A stretch of 64,000 nt of DNA from Amycolatopsis taiwanensis DSM 45107 (lineage in GTDB: Bacteria; Actinomycetota; Actinomycetes; Mycobacteriales; Pseudonocardiaceae): the NCBI RefSeq assembly GCF_000519205.1, contig NZ_JAFB01000014.1, positions 1 to 64,000 of the forward strand, written 5' to 3'. A program made the translations under genes and the position numbers. The first letter of the stretch is position 1; every line of letters starts with the position of its first letter. Under the pieces are notes generated by a model. That model searched no databases. It was not told where the DNA came from and was given only the letters and a program-made list of their open reading frames with translations. This document shows, piece by piece, positions 25,789-34,082 of the stretch.

Positions 25789-26217
25789 ATGAGAATGGAA
25801 CCACGGGAAAGATGGGCGCACGTGGTGATGCGTCCCTCGGCCTATGGGTTGACGAAGTTCGACCAGACTGCGACCTTTCTTTATGGTTTCAACGTAGCGT
25901 TGGACTTCGAGTTCCTCGATCGTTTCAACGACTGGCTCGCGGAGGAGTTGGGCGGGCGTCATAATTTGGGGTGGCCGTCCAATGCGTATATGGTGATCTC
26001 CCGGCGGCTGGAGGCCGCCGGCAGATCGATCGACGAACTCGACCAGGAAGAACAAATGAGGGCCCTGTTCACGCTGGTCAACGAGTTTCTCGAACTTCGC
26101 GACCGGGGTGCGGCGAACCCGTTGACCCCGTATGAGTACTACGCCCGGAAATGGGCGGCGGGATCGACCGGGGGTGGAGCCGACGACATCAGGTCCAGCG
26201 AGGCCGATAAAGCCTGA
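25789..26217 (+). CDS. Unknown protein, paralogue of the preceding gene
   Basis: 142 residues, soluble. Residues 4-95 align with the first part of the interrupted gene upstream: RERWAHVVMRPSAYGLT, FLYGFNVALDFEFLDRFNDWLAEEL and VISRRLEAAGRSIDELDQEEQM. The rest (NPLTPYEYYARKWAAG) is unique. The duplication is probably local. I do not recognise the domain. Given the WapI-like partner domain next door, an immunity or accessory role in a polymorphic-toxin setting is possible but unproven. GGAGG at 25781-25785 supports ATG 25789. Confidence 0.7.
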   Translation: MRMEPRERWAHVVMRPSAYGLTKFDQTATFLYGFNVALDFEFLDRFNDWLAEELGGRHNLGWPSNAYMVISRRLEAAGRSIDELDQEEQMRALFTLVNEFLELRDRGAANPLTPYEYYARKWAAGSTGGGADDIRSSEADKA

Positions 26218-26251
26218 ATAGCCACAGGGCCGGTGCCGTTACCCTGGCACG

Positions 26252-26848
26252 GTGACAACCACGGACGCGCTGTCGATCGCCACGGACGATTGCCTCGGGC
26301 CGCAGCTTCGACCGCTGCCTACGAAGGTGGCCGAGTTGCTACAACGACTCGACGCTCCGCCGCGGCTCGTTGCTCATCTTCGCGCAGTCCATGACGTTGC
26401 CGTGCAGCTCGTTGACTGGGTGGAAGCGCAATATCCCGCAAGGGAATTCGATCGAGAGGCGGTTCTTTTCGGGGCTGCCACACACGATATCGGCAAGACC
26501 CTGTATGTCGACGAGCTTTCCGGTCCTGGTTCGGAACACGAGCAGGCTGGGCGAGAACTTCTACTGGCTCACGGGGTGGACGCCGAGTTGGCCCGCTTCG
26601 CAGGTACTCATTCCTCCTGGGGTACCCCGGGCGTCGGCATAGAAGACCTGCTGGTGAGTCTTGCCGACAAGATCTGGAAGAACAAGCGTGTCTCCGGCCT
26701 GGAAGACCTCGTCGTGGCCGAACTCGCCCATGCCAGCGGCCGGGCTGCTTGGGAGGAATTCATGAATCTCGACGAGATCCTGACCCGCATCGGCGACGGC
26801 GCCGAGGAGCGGCTCGCCTACCAAATGTCTTACCCGGTGCGCTACTGA
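26252..26848 (+). CDS. HD-domain phosphohydrolase
   Basis: 198 residues. All metal ligands of the HD superfamily are visible: His in HLRAVHDVAV, His-Asp in AATHDIGKTL, His in SEHEQAG, His in AGTHSSWG and Asp in LVSLADKIWKN. Such proteins cleave phosphomonoesters or nucleotides; the substrate cannot be told. The start GTG 26252 directly follows a TACCCT-like -10 region, so the transcript may be leaderless. It is the last gene of the cassette bounded by family A repeats. Confidence 0.8.
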   Translation: MTTTDALSIATDDCLGPQLRPLPTKVAELLQRLDAPPRLVAHLRAVHDVAVQLVDWVEAQYPAREFDREAVLFGAATHDIGKTLYVDELSGPGSEHEQAGRELLLAHGVDAELARFAGTHSSWGTPGVGIEDLLVSLADKIWKNKRVSGLEDLVVAELAHASGRAAWEEFMNLDEILTRIGDGAEERLAYQMSYPVRY

Positions 26849-26890
26849 CGTTACCTTGAATCCTTGGTCCTTGACAGGTACCCGGTATCG

Positions 26891-26923
26891 CGCGCGTGTC
26901 CCACACTCCGGTCGCGCGAGTTC
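26891..26923. repeat. Family A repeat, short copy
   Basis: A 33-bp stretch containing GTGTCCCACACTCCGGTCGC is identical to 24626-24658. It is followed, as on the left, by a GAGTTC-type unit and by a GGTGGCTCC hairpin. Confidence 0.85.
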
Positions 26924-26957
26924 TGCGTCCGGGGTCCGATTTCGTCTCCATGGCGAC

Positions 26958-26990
26958 GGTGGCTCCCGGGAAGCTTTCCTGGGAGCCACC
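26958..26990. terminator. Hairpin terminator
   Basis: GGTGGCTCCC at 26958-26967 pairs perfectly with GGGAGCCACC at 26981-26990, and the loop can pair further (GGGAAGCTTTCC). It lies between the convergent HD gene and the NTF2-like gene, so it may act in both directions. Confidence 0.75.
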
Positions 26991-27121
26991 GGCCCTTGAC
27001 TGGTTTCGGGTCGCTTTCATATGTAGGTCACCTGACGGTCTTGGGTGAGCCGCGATGGTCAACGCCGCCAAGAGTGCTGTGACGACCGGCGGCATGACAC
27101 CTCCACGTGGCGACGGGGCTA

Positions 27122-27559
27122 TCAAATAGGCGAACAAGCGTCGGAAATCGCTGCGGTGTCCCAGTAGAATGGGTGCACCTCGGTGATGCACGCGTCCTCG
27201 ACAGTGATCGTCTGCAAGATCGGGAAACGAAGCTCACGGCCCGTGGCTCGAGCACGTGCGTGCACATGCGTACGGACGACGAGTGGGCTGGTGCTCGTCA
27301 GGAACTCCTGGTCCACCATCTCAAAGACATCCCACGCACGGCTCATCGCGAGGAAGAATTGTTCCAAGCCCGCGTGGCCGCGCCAAAGCCCGCCATAGGG
27401 CAGTGCGTCGGCCTGGTGTACCTCAACGTTTGGAGAGAAGAACGGCGCGAGCGGCGTAAACGACGCTTTTCCCGGGCCACCAGAAGCGAGATACTTTGCT
27501 TCCGCCGCATACATACCTTTCAGTACAGACATGGCGTCCGCTCGCGATGACATGGTCAT
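27122..27559 (-). CDS. SnoaL/NTF2-like protein
   Basis: 145 residues with the NTF2-fold pattern: an N-terminal helix, then LAPFFSPNVEVHQADALPYGGLWRGHAGLEQFFLAMSRAWDVFEM and the C-terminal strand ITVEDACITEVHPFYWDTAAI. Such proteins are isomerases, hydrolases or small-molecule binders; the role here is unknown. The start is uncertain: ATG 27559, ATG 27553 and ATG 27532 are all possible. It is monocistronic. Confidence 0.75.
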   Translation of the reverse strand: MTMSSRADAMSVLKGMYAAEAKYLASGGPGKASFTPLAPFFSPNVEVHQADALPYGGLWRGHAGLEQFFLAMSRAWDVFEMVDQEFLTSTSPLVVRTHVHARARATGRELRFPILQTITVEDACITEVHPFYWDTAAISDACSPI

Positions 27560-27668
27560 GACAACGACTATGGACCGCCCACCACTTACCTCGCTGGCGG
27601 GAATGCGCCATCGCGGTCGTCCCGGCGACGGCGCCGAGGAGCGGCCGACGTGAACGGCAGAACGACCG

Positions 27669-30600
27669 TCACGAATGCTGCCCGGTGTGCCAGAGGCGGG
27701 CGTAGTGGCCGTTCGCGGCGAGCAACTCGTCGTGGGTGCCCTGTTCGATGACCCGGCCGTGGTCGAGCACGATGATCCGGTCGGCGCGAGCGGCCGTCGC
27801 CAACCGGTGCGCGACCACGAACGTGGTGCGCCGCCGGGTCAGGTTCTCGGTCGCCCGCAGCACCGTGGCTTCGGCCGAGGGGTCAAGCGCGGCGGTCGCC
27901 TCGTCGAGCAGCAGCACGTCCGGATCGACCAGTTCGGCGCGGGCCAGCGCGATCAGTTGCCGCTGTCCCGACGACAGGGACCGCCCGCGCTCGCCCACTG
28001 GCTGCCGGAACCCGGCGGGCAGTGCGGCGACCCCGTCGAGAGCGCCGACGGCCCGCACCGCCGCCTCGACTTCCGCGTCGCTGGCCGACGGCCGGCCGTA
28101 GCGCACGTTGTCGGCCACGGTGCCGGAGAACAGGTGCGCCTCCTGCGGCACCACGCCCATCCGGTGGCGCAACCCCGCGAGGTCGTAGTTGCGCACGTCG
28201 ATCCCGTCGATGCTGACCTTCCCGCCGGTCGCGTCGTAGAACCGCGCCACCAGCTTGACCGCGGTCGACTTGCCCGCGCCGGTCTCGCCGACCAGTGCGA
28301 CGGTTTCGCCCGGTGCCACCTTCAGCGAGACGTCCGACAGCGCGCGGGAATCCGTGTTCTGGTAAGCGAAATCGACCGCGTCGAAGGTCACTTCGCCGGC
28401 CAGGTGGTCCGGCGTCGAAACCGGGTTCGACGCGGGCGGCACCGACGTGGGGGTGCGCAGCAGTTCGCCGATTCGCTGCAGGCCGACCTTCGCTTGCTGG
28501 TAGCCGTCGAACACGCTGGACAGCTGTTGGATCGGGGAGAAGAACAGGTTGAGGTAGAGCAGGAACGCCAGCAGCACGCCGATCGGCAGGCTGCCCGCCG
28601 CCACGCGGTTCGCCCCGGCGACCAGCACGATCGCCTCCGCGACGCCGGAAAGCAGGGTGACGAAAGGGAAGTACGTCGCCACGTACCGCTGTGCGCGCAG
28701 CCGTGACCTGCGGTAGGCATCGCTGCGGGAGGCGAACATCTCGGCCGAACGTTGCTCCCGGCTGAAAGCCTGGGCGACTCGCAGCCCCGAGACGTTCTCC
28801 TGCATATCGGCGTTGACCACGCTCACCTTTTCCCGCGCCTCGCTGTACGCGGCGCTCGACAGCCGACGGAAGATCACCGTCGCGACGGCGAGGATCGGCA
28901 GCACGGAAAGCGCGTACAGGGCCAGGGACAGGTCCGTGAACAGCAGGGCGGCGGAGATACCGAGCAGGGTGAGCGCGCTGATCACCGCCTGGGCGAGCCC
29001 GGTCTGCAGGAACGTGGACAGCGCGTCGACGTCGGTCGTCATCCGGGTCATGATGCGGCCGGAGAGCTCGCGCTCGTAGAAGTCGAGCCCGAGCCGTTGC
29101 AGGTGTGCGTAGCTGCGCACGCGCAGCGAGTACAGCACCGTTTCCCCGGCACGCGCGGTGAGCCTGGTCTGTGCGTTGATCGCGCCCCAGTCCGCGATGA
29201 CCAGCACCGCGCCGAACGCGGCGGCGAGCCAGATCGCCCCGGCCACGCCGGGACGTACCCCGTGGTCGACTCCCTGCTGGTAGAGCGCGGGCAGTGCGAT
29301 CGAGGCGGCCGCGTCGAGCCCGACCAGGGCGATCACCACGGCGAGCAGCCCACGCACCGGTCTGAGCAGGCGGGACAGGCGGAAGCCCGGATCGGGCGCG
29401 GTGACCTGGTCCGGGGTCAGTGCGGGCTCGTCGGTGGCGGGCGGGAGTTTGCGCACGCCTTCGAGGAGTTCCTCGGTGGGCGGGAGGTCCAGGGTGGCGC
29501 CCATGCCGCCAAGTCGGCCTGTCGACATTTCGGCTCGCGTCTGGGTCGCGGCATCGGCCTGCTCGCGCGGTTCCGGCCAGAGTTCGGCGGTTACGCCGGC
29601 TTCGGGCTGGGCGCCGCAGTCGCGGTGCCGGTGCACCTCCTCGACGCCTTCGCCGGGGCCGGACACGAGCTCCCCGAACAGTTCGCACCGAGCTTCGAGC
29701 TCCTCGGCGGTGCCGACGTCGACCACCTTCCCGGCGTCGAGCACGGCGATGCGGTCCGCCAGTGCGAGGCTCGACCGGCGGTGTGCGATGAGCAGGGTGG
29801 TGCGGGCGCCGTCCGTGCCCGGTGCCGTCGCCCGCCGCCGCAGCAGCCGCCGGAGGGTTTCGTGGATCGCGGCCTCGGTCACCGTGTCGACCGCCGAGGT
29901 CGCGTCGTCCATGATCAGCACGCGCGGGTCGGTGATCAGTGCCCGCGCCAGCCCGATCCGCTGCCGCTGGCCGCCGGACAGCGTCATCCCGCGCTCGCCG
30001 ACCTCGGTGTCGTAGCCCGCGGGGAGCTGGCTGATGAAGTCGTGTGCCTCGGCCGCCTTCGCCGCCGCGACGACCTCCTCGTCGGTGGCGTCCGGCCGGC
30101 CGTAGGCGATGTTGTCCCGGATCGAGGCGGAGAACAGGAACGCCTCCTCGAACACGACGCCGATCGCCTTGCGCAGCTCGGCGAGCTTGACGTCGCGGAC
30201 GTCACAGTCTCCTATGTGGACGGAGCCGGCGTGCACGTCGTAGAACCTGGGCAGCAACAGGGAGATCGTGGACTTGCCGGAGCCCGCGGTGCCGACCAGC
30301 GCGAGCGTCTCGCCGGGCTGGACCGACAGCGAGAGGCCGTTGAGCACCGGTTCCGACCGGGTGTAGCCGAACCGTACGTCGTCGAGGCGGATGCCGAGCG
30401 GTCCCGTCGGCAGCTCTCGGGCGTCCGGTGCGTCCTTGACCTCCGGCTGCGCGTCGATCAACTCGTACACCCGGTCCGCGCCCGCGCGGGTCAGCTGGGC
30501 CTGCACGACCATCGACGACAGCATGCGGGCGGGCCCGACGAGGCCGGACAGGTAGCTGGCGAAGGCGAGGAAGGTGCCGATGGTGACCTGGCCGTTGAGC

Positions 30601-31403
30601 GCCAGGATGCCGCCGAAGGCGAGCACCGCGATCTGGCCCAAGGCCGGCAGCGCGGACGTGGTGGCGGTGGGCTGCGCCGCGAGCCGGGCCGCGCGGAGCC
30701 GTTCGGCGAACAGCCGCCGCGCCGTCTTCTCCAGCCGCGCCACCTCGCGGACCTCCTGACCGAAGCCCTTGACGACGCGGACGCCGGTCACGGTCTCCTC
30801 GACGTGCTGGGCCACGTCGGCGGCGCGTTGCTGGGCGGACCAAGTGGCGGGGAACAGCCGCTTGCGGGACATGCCCGCGACGATCGCGATCGCGGGCACG
30901 ATGACCAGCGCGATCACGGTGAGCAGGGGCGACATCCAGAGCATGGCGCCGACCGAGAACAACGCGAGCACCACCGCGCCCGCCGAGATCGGCGTCATCA
31001 TCACCAGCGAAACGACCAGTTGCAGGTCGGTGATCGCGCGGGAGACCACCTGGCCGGTCTGCAGCGAGTCCTGCCTGCCGCCGTCCAGCCGGGACACCGA
31101 GGCGAACACCTTCTGCCGGAGGTCGTGCTGCAGGTCGAGCGCCATCCGGCCGCCTACGTACCGTCGGACGAACGCGGTGCCGAACATCAGCAACTGCACG
31201 CCGATGAGTCCGGCGGCGAGCCAGCCGAGGCCCGCGGTGTGCCCGCCGACCGCGTCATCGACGGCGACCTTGACGATCAGCGGCGTGACGGCTTGTAACC
31301 CGACGCTCGTCACCGCCGCGGCAAGGGAAAACACGACGGTCCACGGATGGCGCCAGCATTCGGCCGCAAGCCGGGCGATCCAGCCAGACGTTTTCAGGGT
31401 CAC
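27669..31403 (-). CDS. Double-length ABC exporter (two fused TMD-NBD halves)
   Basis: 1244 residues: TMD1 (about 15-310), NBD1 (about 340-580), linker (about 595-680), TMD2 (about 690-985), NBD2 (about 1010-1240). NBD1 has Walker A GTAGSGKST and signature LSGGQRQRIGL, but Walker B reads VLIMDDATSAVD, with Asp in place of the catalytic Glu. NBD2 has GETGAGKST, LLLDEATAALD with Glu and the variant signature LSSGQRQLI. One composite ATP site is therefore canonical and one degenerate, as in heterodimeric multidrug exporters. The layout matches the mycobacterial Rv0194 type. GTG 31403 starts the gene 19 bp after a hypothetical gene. Confidence 0.93.
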   Translation of the reverse strand: MTLKTSGWIARLAAECWRHPWTVVFSLAAAVTSVGLQAVTPLIVKVAVDDAVGGHTAGLGWLAAGLIGVQLLMFGTAFVRRYVGGRMALDLQHDLRQKVFASVSRLDGGRQDSLQTGQVVSRAITDLQLVVSLVMMTPISAGAVVLALFSVGAMLWMSPLLTVIALVIVPAIAIVAGMSRKRLFPATWSAQQRAADVAQHVEETVTGVRVVKGFGQEVREVARLEKTARRLFAERLRAARLAAQPTATTSALPALGQIAVLAFGGILALNGQVTIGTFLAFASYLSGLVGPARMLSSMVVQAQLTRAGADRVYELIDAQPEVKDAPDARELPTGPLGIRLDDVRFGYTRSEPVLNGLSLSVQPGETLALVGTAGSGKSTISLLLPRFYDVHAGSVHIGDCDVRDVKLAELRKAIGVVFEEAFLFSASIRDNIAYGRPDATDEEVVAAAKAAEAHDFISQLPAGYDTEVGERGMTLSGGQRQRIGLARALITDPRVLIMDDATSAVDTVTEAAIHETLRRLLRRRATAPGTDGARTTLLIAHRRSSLALADRIAVLDAGKVVDVGTAEELEARCELFGELVSGPGEGVEEVHRHRDCGAQPEAGVTAELWPEPREQADAATQTRAEMSTGRLGGMGATLDLPPTEELLEGVRKLPPATDEPALTPDQVTAPDPGFRLSRLLRPVRGLLAVVIALVGLDAAASIALPALYQQGVDHGVRPGVAGAIWLAAAFGAVLVIADWGAINAQTRLTARAGETVLYSLRVRSYAHLQRLGLDFYERELSGRIMTRMTTDVDALSTFLQTGLAQAVISALTLLGISAALLFTDLSLALYALSVLPILAVATVIFRRLSSAAYSEAREKVSVVNADMQENVSGLRVAQAFSREQRSAEMFASRSDAYRRSRLRAQRYVATYFPFVTLLSGVAEAIVLVAGANRVAAGSLPIGVLLAFLLYLNLFFSPIQQLSSVFDGYQQAKVGLQRIGELLRTPTSVPPASNPVSTPDHLAGEVTFDAVDFAYQNTDSRALSDVSLKVAPGETVALVGETGAGKSTAVKLVARFYDATGGKVSIDGIDVRNYDLAGLRHRMGVVPQEAHLFSGTVADNVRYGRPSASDAEVEAAVRAVGALDGVAALPAGFRQPVGERGRSLSSGQRQLIALARAELVDPDVLLLDEATAALDPSAEATVLRATENLTRRRTTFVVAHRLATAARADRIIVLDHGRVIEQGTHDELLAANGHYARLWHTGQHS

Positions 31404-31422
31404 CCTGCCACCCTAAGCACCC

Positions 31423-32019
31423 TCACCGACATTCCTTCGCTCCCACAAACGATGTGTTCTGCCTCGCACGAAGGCGGCCCGGCCATGCTTCACGAGGTTC
31501 CACGAATCCCGGCGGCTCGGCCATCACGACGACACGGTCCGCCGCGACGTCGAAGCCGAGCACGGGATGGCTTCCGTCACCGCCCTCGGAGTCCATCAGC
31601 ACCGACTTGCCCAAGCGCCGCCCGATCGCCGTGAGGAAACCGCAGAACACATCGAGTCGCTCCTGCCCCTGCAGCTCCCGCAGGTCGACATCGAAGTCGA
31701 TTCGTTCGTCCGCACGAAACCGGAAGATCGCCAGAATCTCCGCGGTCGGCCAGACTCGCAGTTCAGGGCACTCGGCGCCGACCGGACGGGACAGCACGGT
31801 CGCCGCCCGGGGCACCGGCAGCACGGTCGTTCCCTCGGAGTACTGGCACGTCCAGCCCTGCGCGGCGACGAGATCAAGCACCTTCTGCCAGTCCTCCACC
31901 GAGGTGTTCCACACCCAAACGTCCGGCAAATCCCCCATAAACCCCCGGTCGAAGAACCACCTGACCTCATCCCACACCAGATCACCCACCCCGCCATCGT
32001 GCCCCTCCCCCCATCCCAC
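31423..32019 (-). CDS. Conserved hypothetical protein upstream of the ABC exporter
   Basis: 198 residues, soluble. Contains DEVRWFFDRGFMGDLPDVWVWN, LRVWPTAEILAIFRFRADERIDFDVDLRELQGQERLDVF and VLGFDVAADRVVVMAEP. It does not match a family that I can name. Its stop is 19 bp before the exporter start, so the two are probably co-transcribed. The start is either GTG 32019 or GTG 31989. Confidence 0.65.
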   Translation of the reverse strand: MGWGEGHDGGVGDLVWDEVRWFFDRGFMGDLPDVWVWNTSVEDWQKVLDLVAAQGWTCQYSEGTTVLPVPRAATVLSRPVGAECPELRVWPTAEILAIFRFRADERIDFDVDLRELQGQERLDVFCGFLTAIGRRLGKSVLMDSEGGDGSHPVLGFDVAADRVVVMAEPPGFVEPREAWPGRLRARQNTSFVGAKECR

Positions 32020-32112
32020 AGCCCGCCATTTTCACGCCCCTAAACCCCTCATCGCCACACTTCCACCCCTCCGCCGGCTCCCTCACGAACCCAAGGAACC
32101 CCCTCAGCGCCC

Positions 32113-32322
32113 CCGAACCGGGAACCCACCGCCCTGAACCGGGGACACGTATGCCTGGACCGGAAACTCGACGTCCTGAACCGGGAACTCGCCGTCCTGT
32201 ACCGGGAACTCGCCGTCCTGTACCGGGAACTCGGCGTCCTGAACCGGGAACTCACCGTCCTGAACCGGGGACACGCGCGGCCGAACCGGGAACTCGGCGT
32301 CCTGAACTGGGGACACACCCGA
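32113..32322. repeat. Family B tandem repeat, ten 21-nt units
   Basis: Ten consecutive 21-nt units start at 32113, 32134, 32155 and so on to 32302. The consensus is CTGAACCGGGAACTCGCCGT plus one base. Units 2, 8 and 10 have GGGGACAC in place of GGGAACTC. Because 21 is a multiple of three, the minus strand is open throughout and would encode heptads such as EFPVQDG, but no start or ribosome site supports translation. Confidence 0.92.
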
Positions 32323-32390
32323 GATGCAGCAACGGACGGATGCCAACGTTCGTCGCGGCACTCACAGACCAACCGACCGATGTCGCGGAT

Positions 32391-32443
32391 GGGGGTCCAG
32401 GGGGCGAAGCCCCTTGGCGGGGGTCTGGGGGTTCGACCCCCAG
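32391..32443. repeat. Twin GC-rich hairpin element
   Basis: GGGGCGAAGCCCC (32401-32413) is a tight hairpin with a CGAA-like loop. CTGGGGGTTCGACCCCCAG (32425-32443) is an 8-bp stem with a TCG loop. Similar GGGTTCGACCCC hairpins are common between genes in actinomycetes; the TTCGA resembles a tRNA T-arm, but no tRNA body is present. Confidence 0.6.
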
Positions 32444-32495
32444 AGAAAAAGACTGTGTCGAGCGCAACGGGGAAGTCGGGGAACCGACGAACAGG

Positions 32496-32540
32496 GGCGG
32501 CCCGCTCGACCAGCCTGGGGGTCACTGGGAGCGGGCCGCC
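32496..32540. terminator. Hairpin with 12-bp perfect stem
   Basis: GGCGGCCCGCTC at 32496-32507 pairs with GAGCGGGCCGCC at 32529-32540 across a 21-base loop. It could terminate the minus-strand ald transcript after read-through, or mark another repeat element. Confidence 0.5.
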
Positions 32541-32795
32541 ACCGACAAGTTTAGGCGGTGTCGGCTGACTTCGCCGCATTGGGGCGGCAACTCACTGAAA
32601 ATACTTATCGACGCACAGTGCTCGTATCTGGTGACTTAGTGACAGATCGTGACGTTCCGCCCTGTTCGATTGACGCGACAGTTACCCCAGAGGGAGGACT
32701 GGATGGGCTCCGGGCCAGGGTGAAGGCCGGTTTGAGTAGGCCTGGCTTGGCAGCCAATCGCTCGATGGAGCTCTTCCTGGCGTAACGGTGTGTGC

Positions 32796-33914
32796 CTACT
32801 GGCCGAGGACTTCGGCCGGGGAAACGTGGTGAAGATCATGTGCCCCGGCGACCGGCGCGTTGGTGAGGGCGCCCGCGTGCGTGTTCAGGCCCTTCGCGAG
32901 GGACGCGTCGTCGCGCAGCGCGGACTGCCATCCGTGGTCGGCGAGCCGGACGACGTAGGGGAGGGTGGCGTTGGTCAGGCCGTAGGTGGATGTCCGCGGG
33001 ACCGCGCCGGGCATGTTGGCGACGCAGTAGAACACCGATCCGTGCACCGGGTAGGTCGGGTCGTCATGGGTGGTGGGATGCGAGTCCGCGAAGCAGCCGC
33101 CCTGGTCGATCGCGATGTCGACGAGCACGCTGCCCGGCTTCATGCGCGAGACCAACTCGTTCGAGATCAGTTTCGGGGCACGGGCGCCGGGCACGAGGAC
33201 CGCGCCGATCACCAGGTCGGCCGCCAGTGCCGCCTGCTCGACCGAGAGCGCGTTCGACGCGACCGTCCGGATGCGGCCGAGGAAGTCCTGGTCGATCTGG
33301 CGCAGCCGGTCGACATTGGTGTCCAGGATCTCCACGTCCGAGCCGAGACCGAGTGCGACGCGCGCGGCGTTCAGGCCCGCGACGCCACCGCCGATCACCA
33401 CCACCCGGGCCGGGTGGACGCCCGGGATACCGCCGGGCAGCACGCCACTTCCGCCGCTCGGCTTCATCATCGAGTACGCGCCGACCTGCGGGGCGAGCCG
33501 GCCCGCCACCTCCGACATCGGCGCAAGCAGCGGCAATGCGCCGTTGGGCAGTTGCACCGTCTCGTAGGCGATCGACGTGGTGCCCGCGTCGAGCAGGGCC
33601 ACGGTCAGCTCGCGGCTCGCGGCCAGATGGAGGTAGGTGAACAGCACCTGGTCCGCGCGCAGGTGCGGGTACTCCTCGGCGATCGGCTCCTTGACCTTGA
33701 GCACCATTTCGCCTTCGCCCCAGGTGTCCTCGGCGCCGGCCAGGATTTTCGCTCCTGCCGAGACGTACTCGTCGTCGGTGATCGCCGACCCGAGCCCGGC
33801 GCCGGTCTCGACGAACACCTCGTGGCCGTGCGCGGTCAGCTCGTGCACGCCGGCCGGAGTGATCGCGACTCGGTACTCGTGCTTCTTGATCTCTCGTGGG
33901 ACGGCGATGCGCAC
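32796..33914 (-). CDS. ald: Alanine dehydrogenase
   Basis: NAD-dependent interconversion of L-alanine with pyruvate and ammonia, 372 residues, the family length. N-terminal [20 protein letters not shown], substrate residues in [26 protein letters not shown] (catalytic His), then the Rossmann motif [21 protein letters not shown], and [19 protein letters not shown] near the active-site Asp. The ATG is at 33912-33914. The 168-bp divergent region shared with the next gene carries two CCGACAAT boxes, which could bind an Lrp-type regulator as in other ald genes. Confidence 0.97.
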   Translation of the reverse strand: MRIAVPREIKKHEYRVAITPAGVHELTAHGHEVFVETGAGLGSAITDDEYVSAGAKILAGAEDTWGEGEMVLKVKEPIAEEYPHLRADQVLFTYLHLAASRELTVALLDAGTTSIAYETVQLPNGALPLLAPMSEVAGRLAPQVGAYSMMKPSGGSGVLPGGIPGVHPARVVVIGGGVAGLNAARVALGLGSDVEILDTNVDRLRQIDQDFLGRIRTVASNALSVEQAALAADLVIGAVLVPGARAPKLISNELVSRMKPGSVLVDIAIDQGGCFADSHPTTHDDPTYPVHGSVFYCVANMPGAVPRTSTYGLTNATLPYVVRLADHGWQSALRDDASLAKGLNTHAGALTNAPVAGAHDLHHVSPAEVLGQ

Positions 33915-34082
33915 GTTTCCTCCTGTGCCGTCGGATCGTGGTGTTGCCCACGGTGAACCACTGTCCCGGCGGTGTCATCGTGTCCAACCGACAATTCTCC
34001 CCGGCTTGCCTGGTTCTCGCCCGACAATCGGTCCGACAGGCCCGATTGACCTCCAGCGCACTCGAGGTTGCATCGTGTCCAG

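Larger units (their letters stand above)
32020..32795. other. 776-bp intergenic region of repeats and hairpins
   Basis: No supported gene. In order it holds the family B array (32113-32322), a twin hairpin element (32391-32443), a 12-bp stem hairpin (32496-32540) and a lower-GC stretch (about 32590-32690) with no coding signal. It separates the hypothetical/exporter transcript from the 3' end of alanine dehydrogenase. Confidence 0.7.

Noticed and set aside
28752-31298. 848-codon plus-strand reading frame opposite the ABC exporter
   Set aside because: Antisense shadow of a GC-rich gene; no recognisable domain and no ribosome site.
32104-32361. Heptad-repeat protein on the minus strand
   Set aside because: The frame is open only because the unit length is a multiple of three; no start signal. 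Listed only as a finding to test.
32425-32443. tRNA gene (TTCGA loop)
   Set aside because: Only a T-arm-like hairpin is present; no acceptor, D or anticodon arms can be drawn around it.
32558-32785. 75-codon plus-strand frame after the hairpins
   Set aside because: Third-position GC is low and irregular, no family resemblance, no ribosome site.
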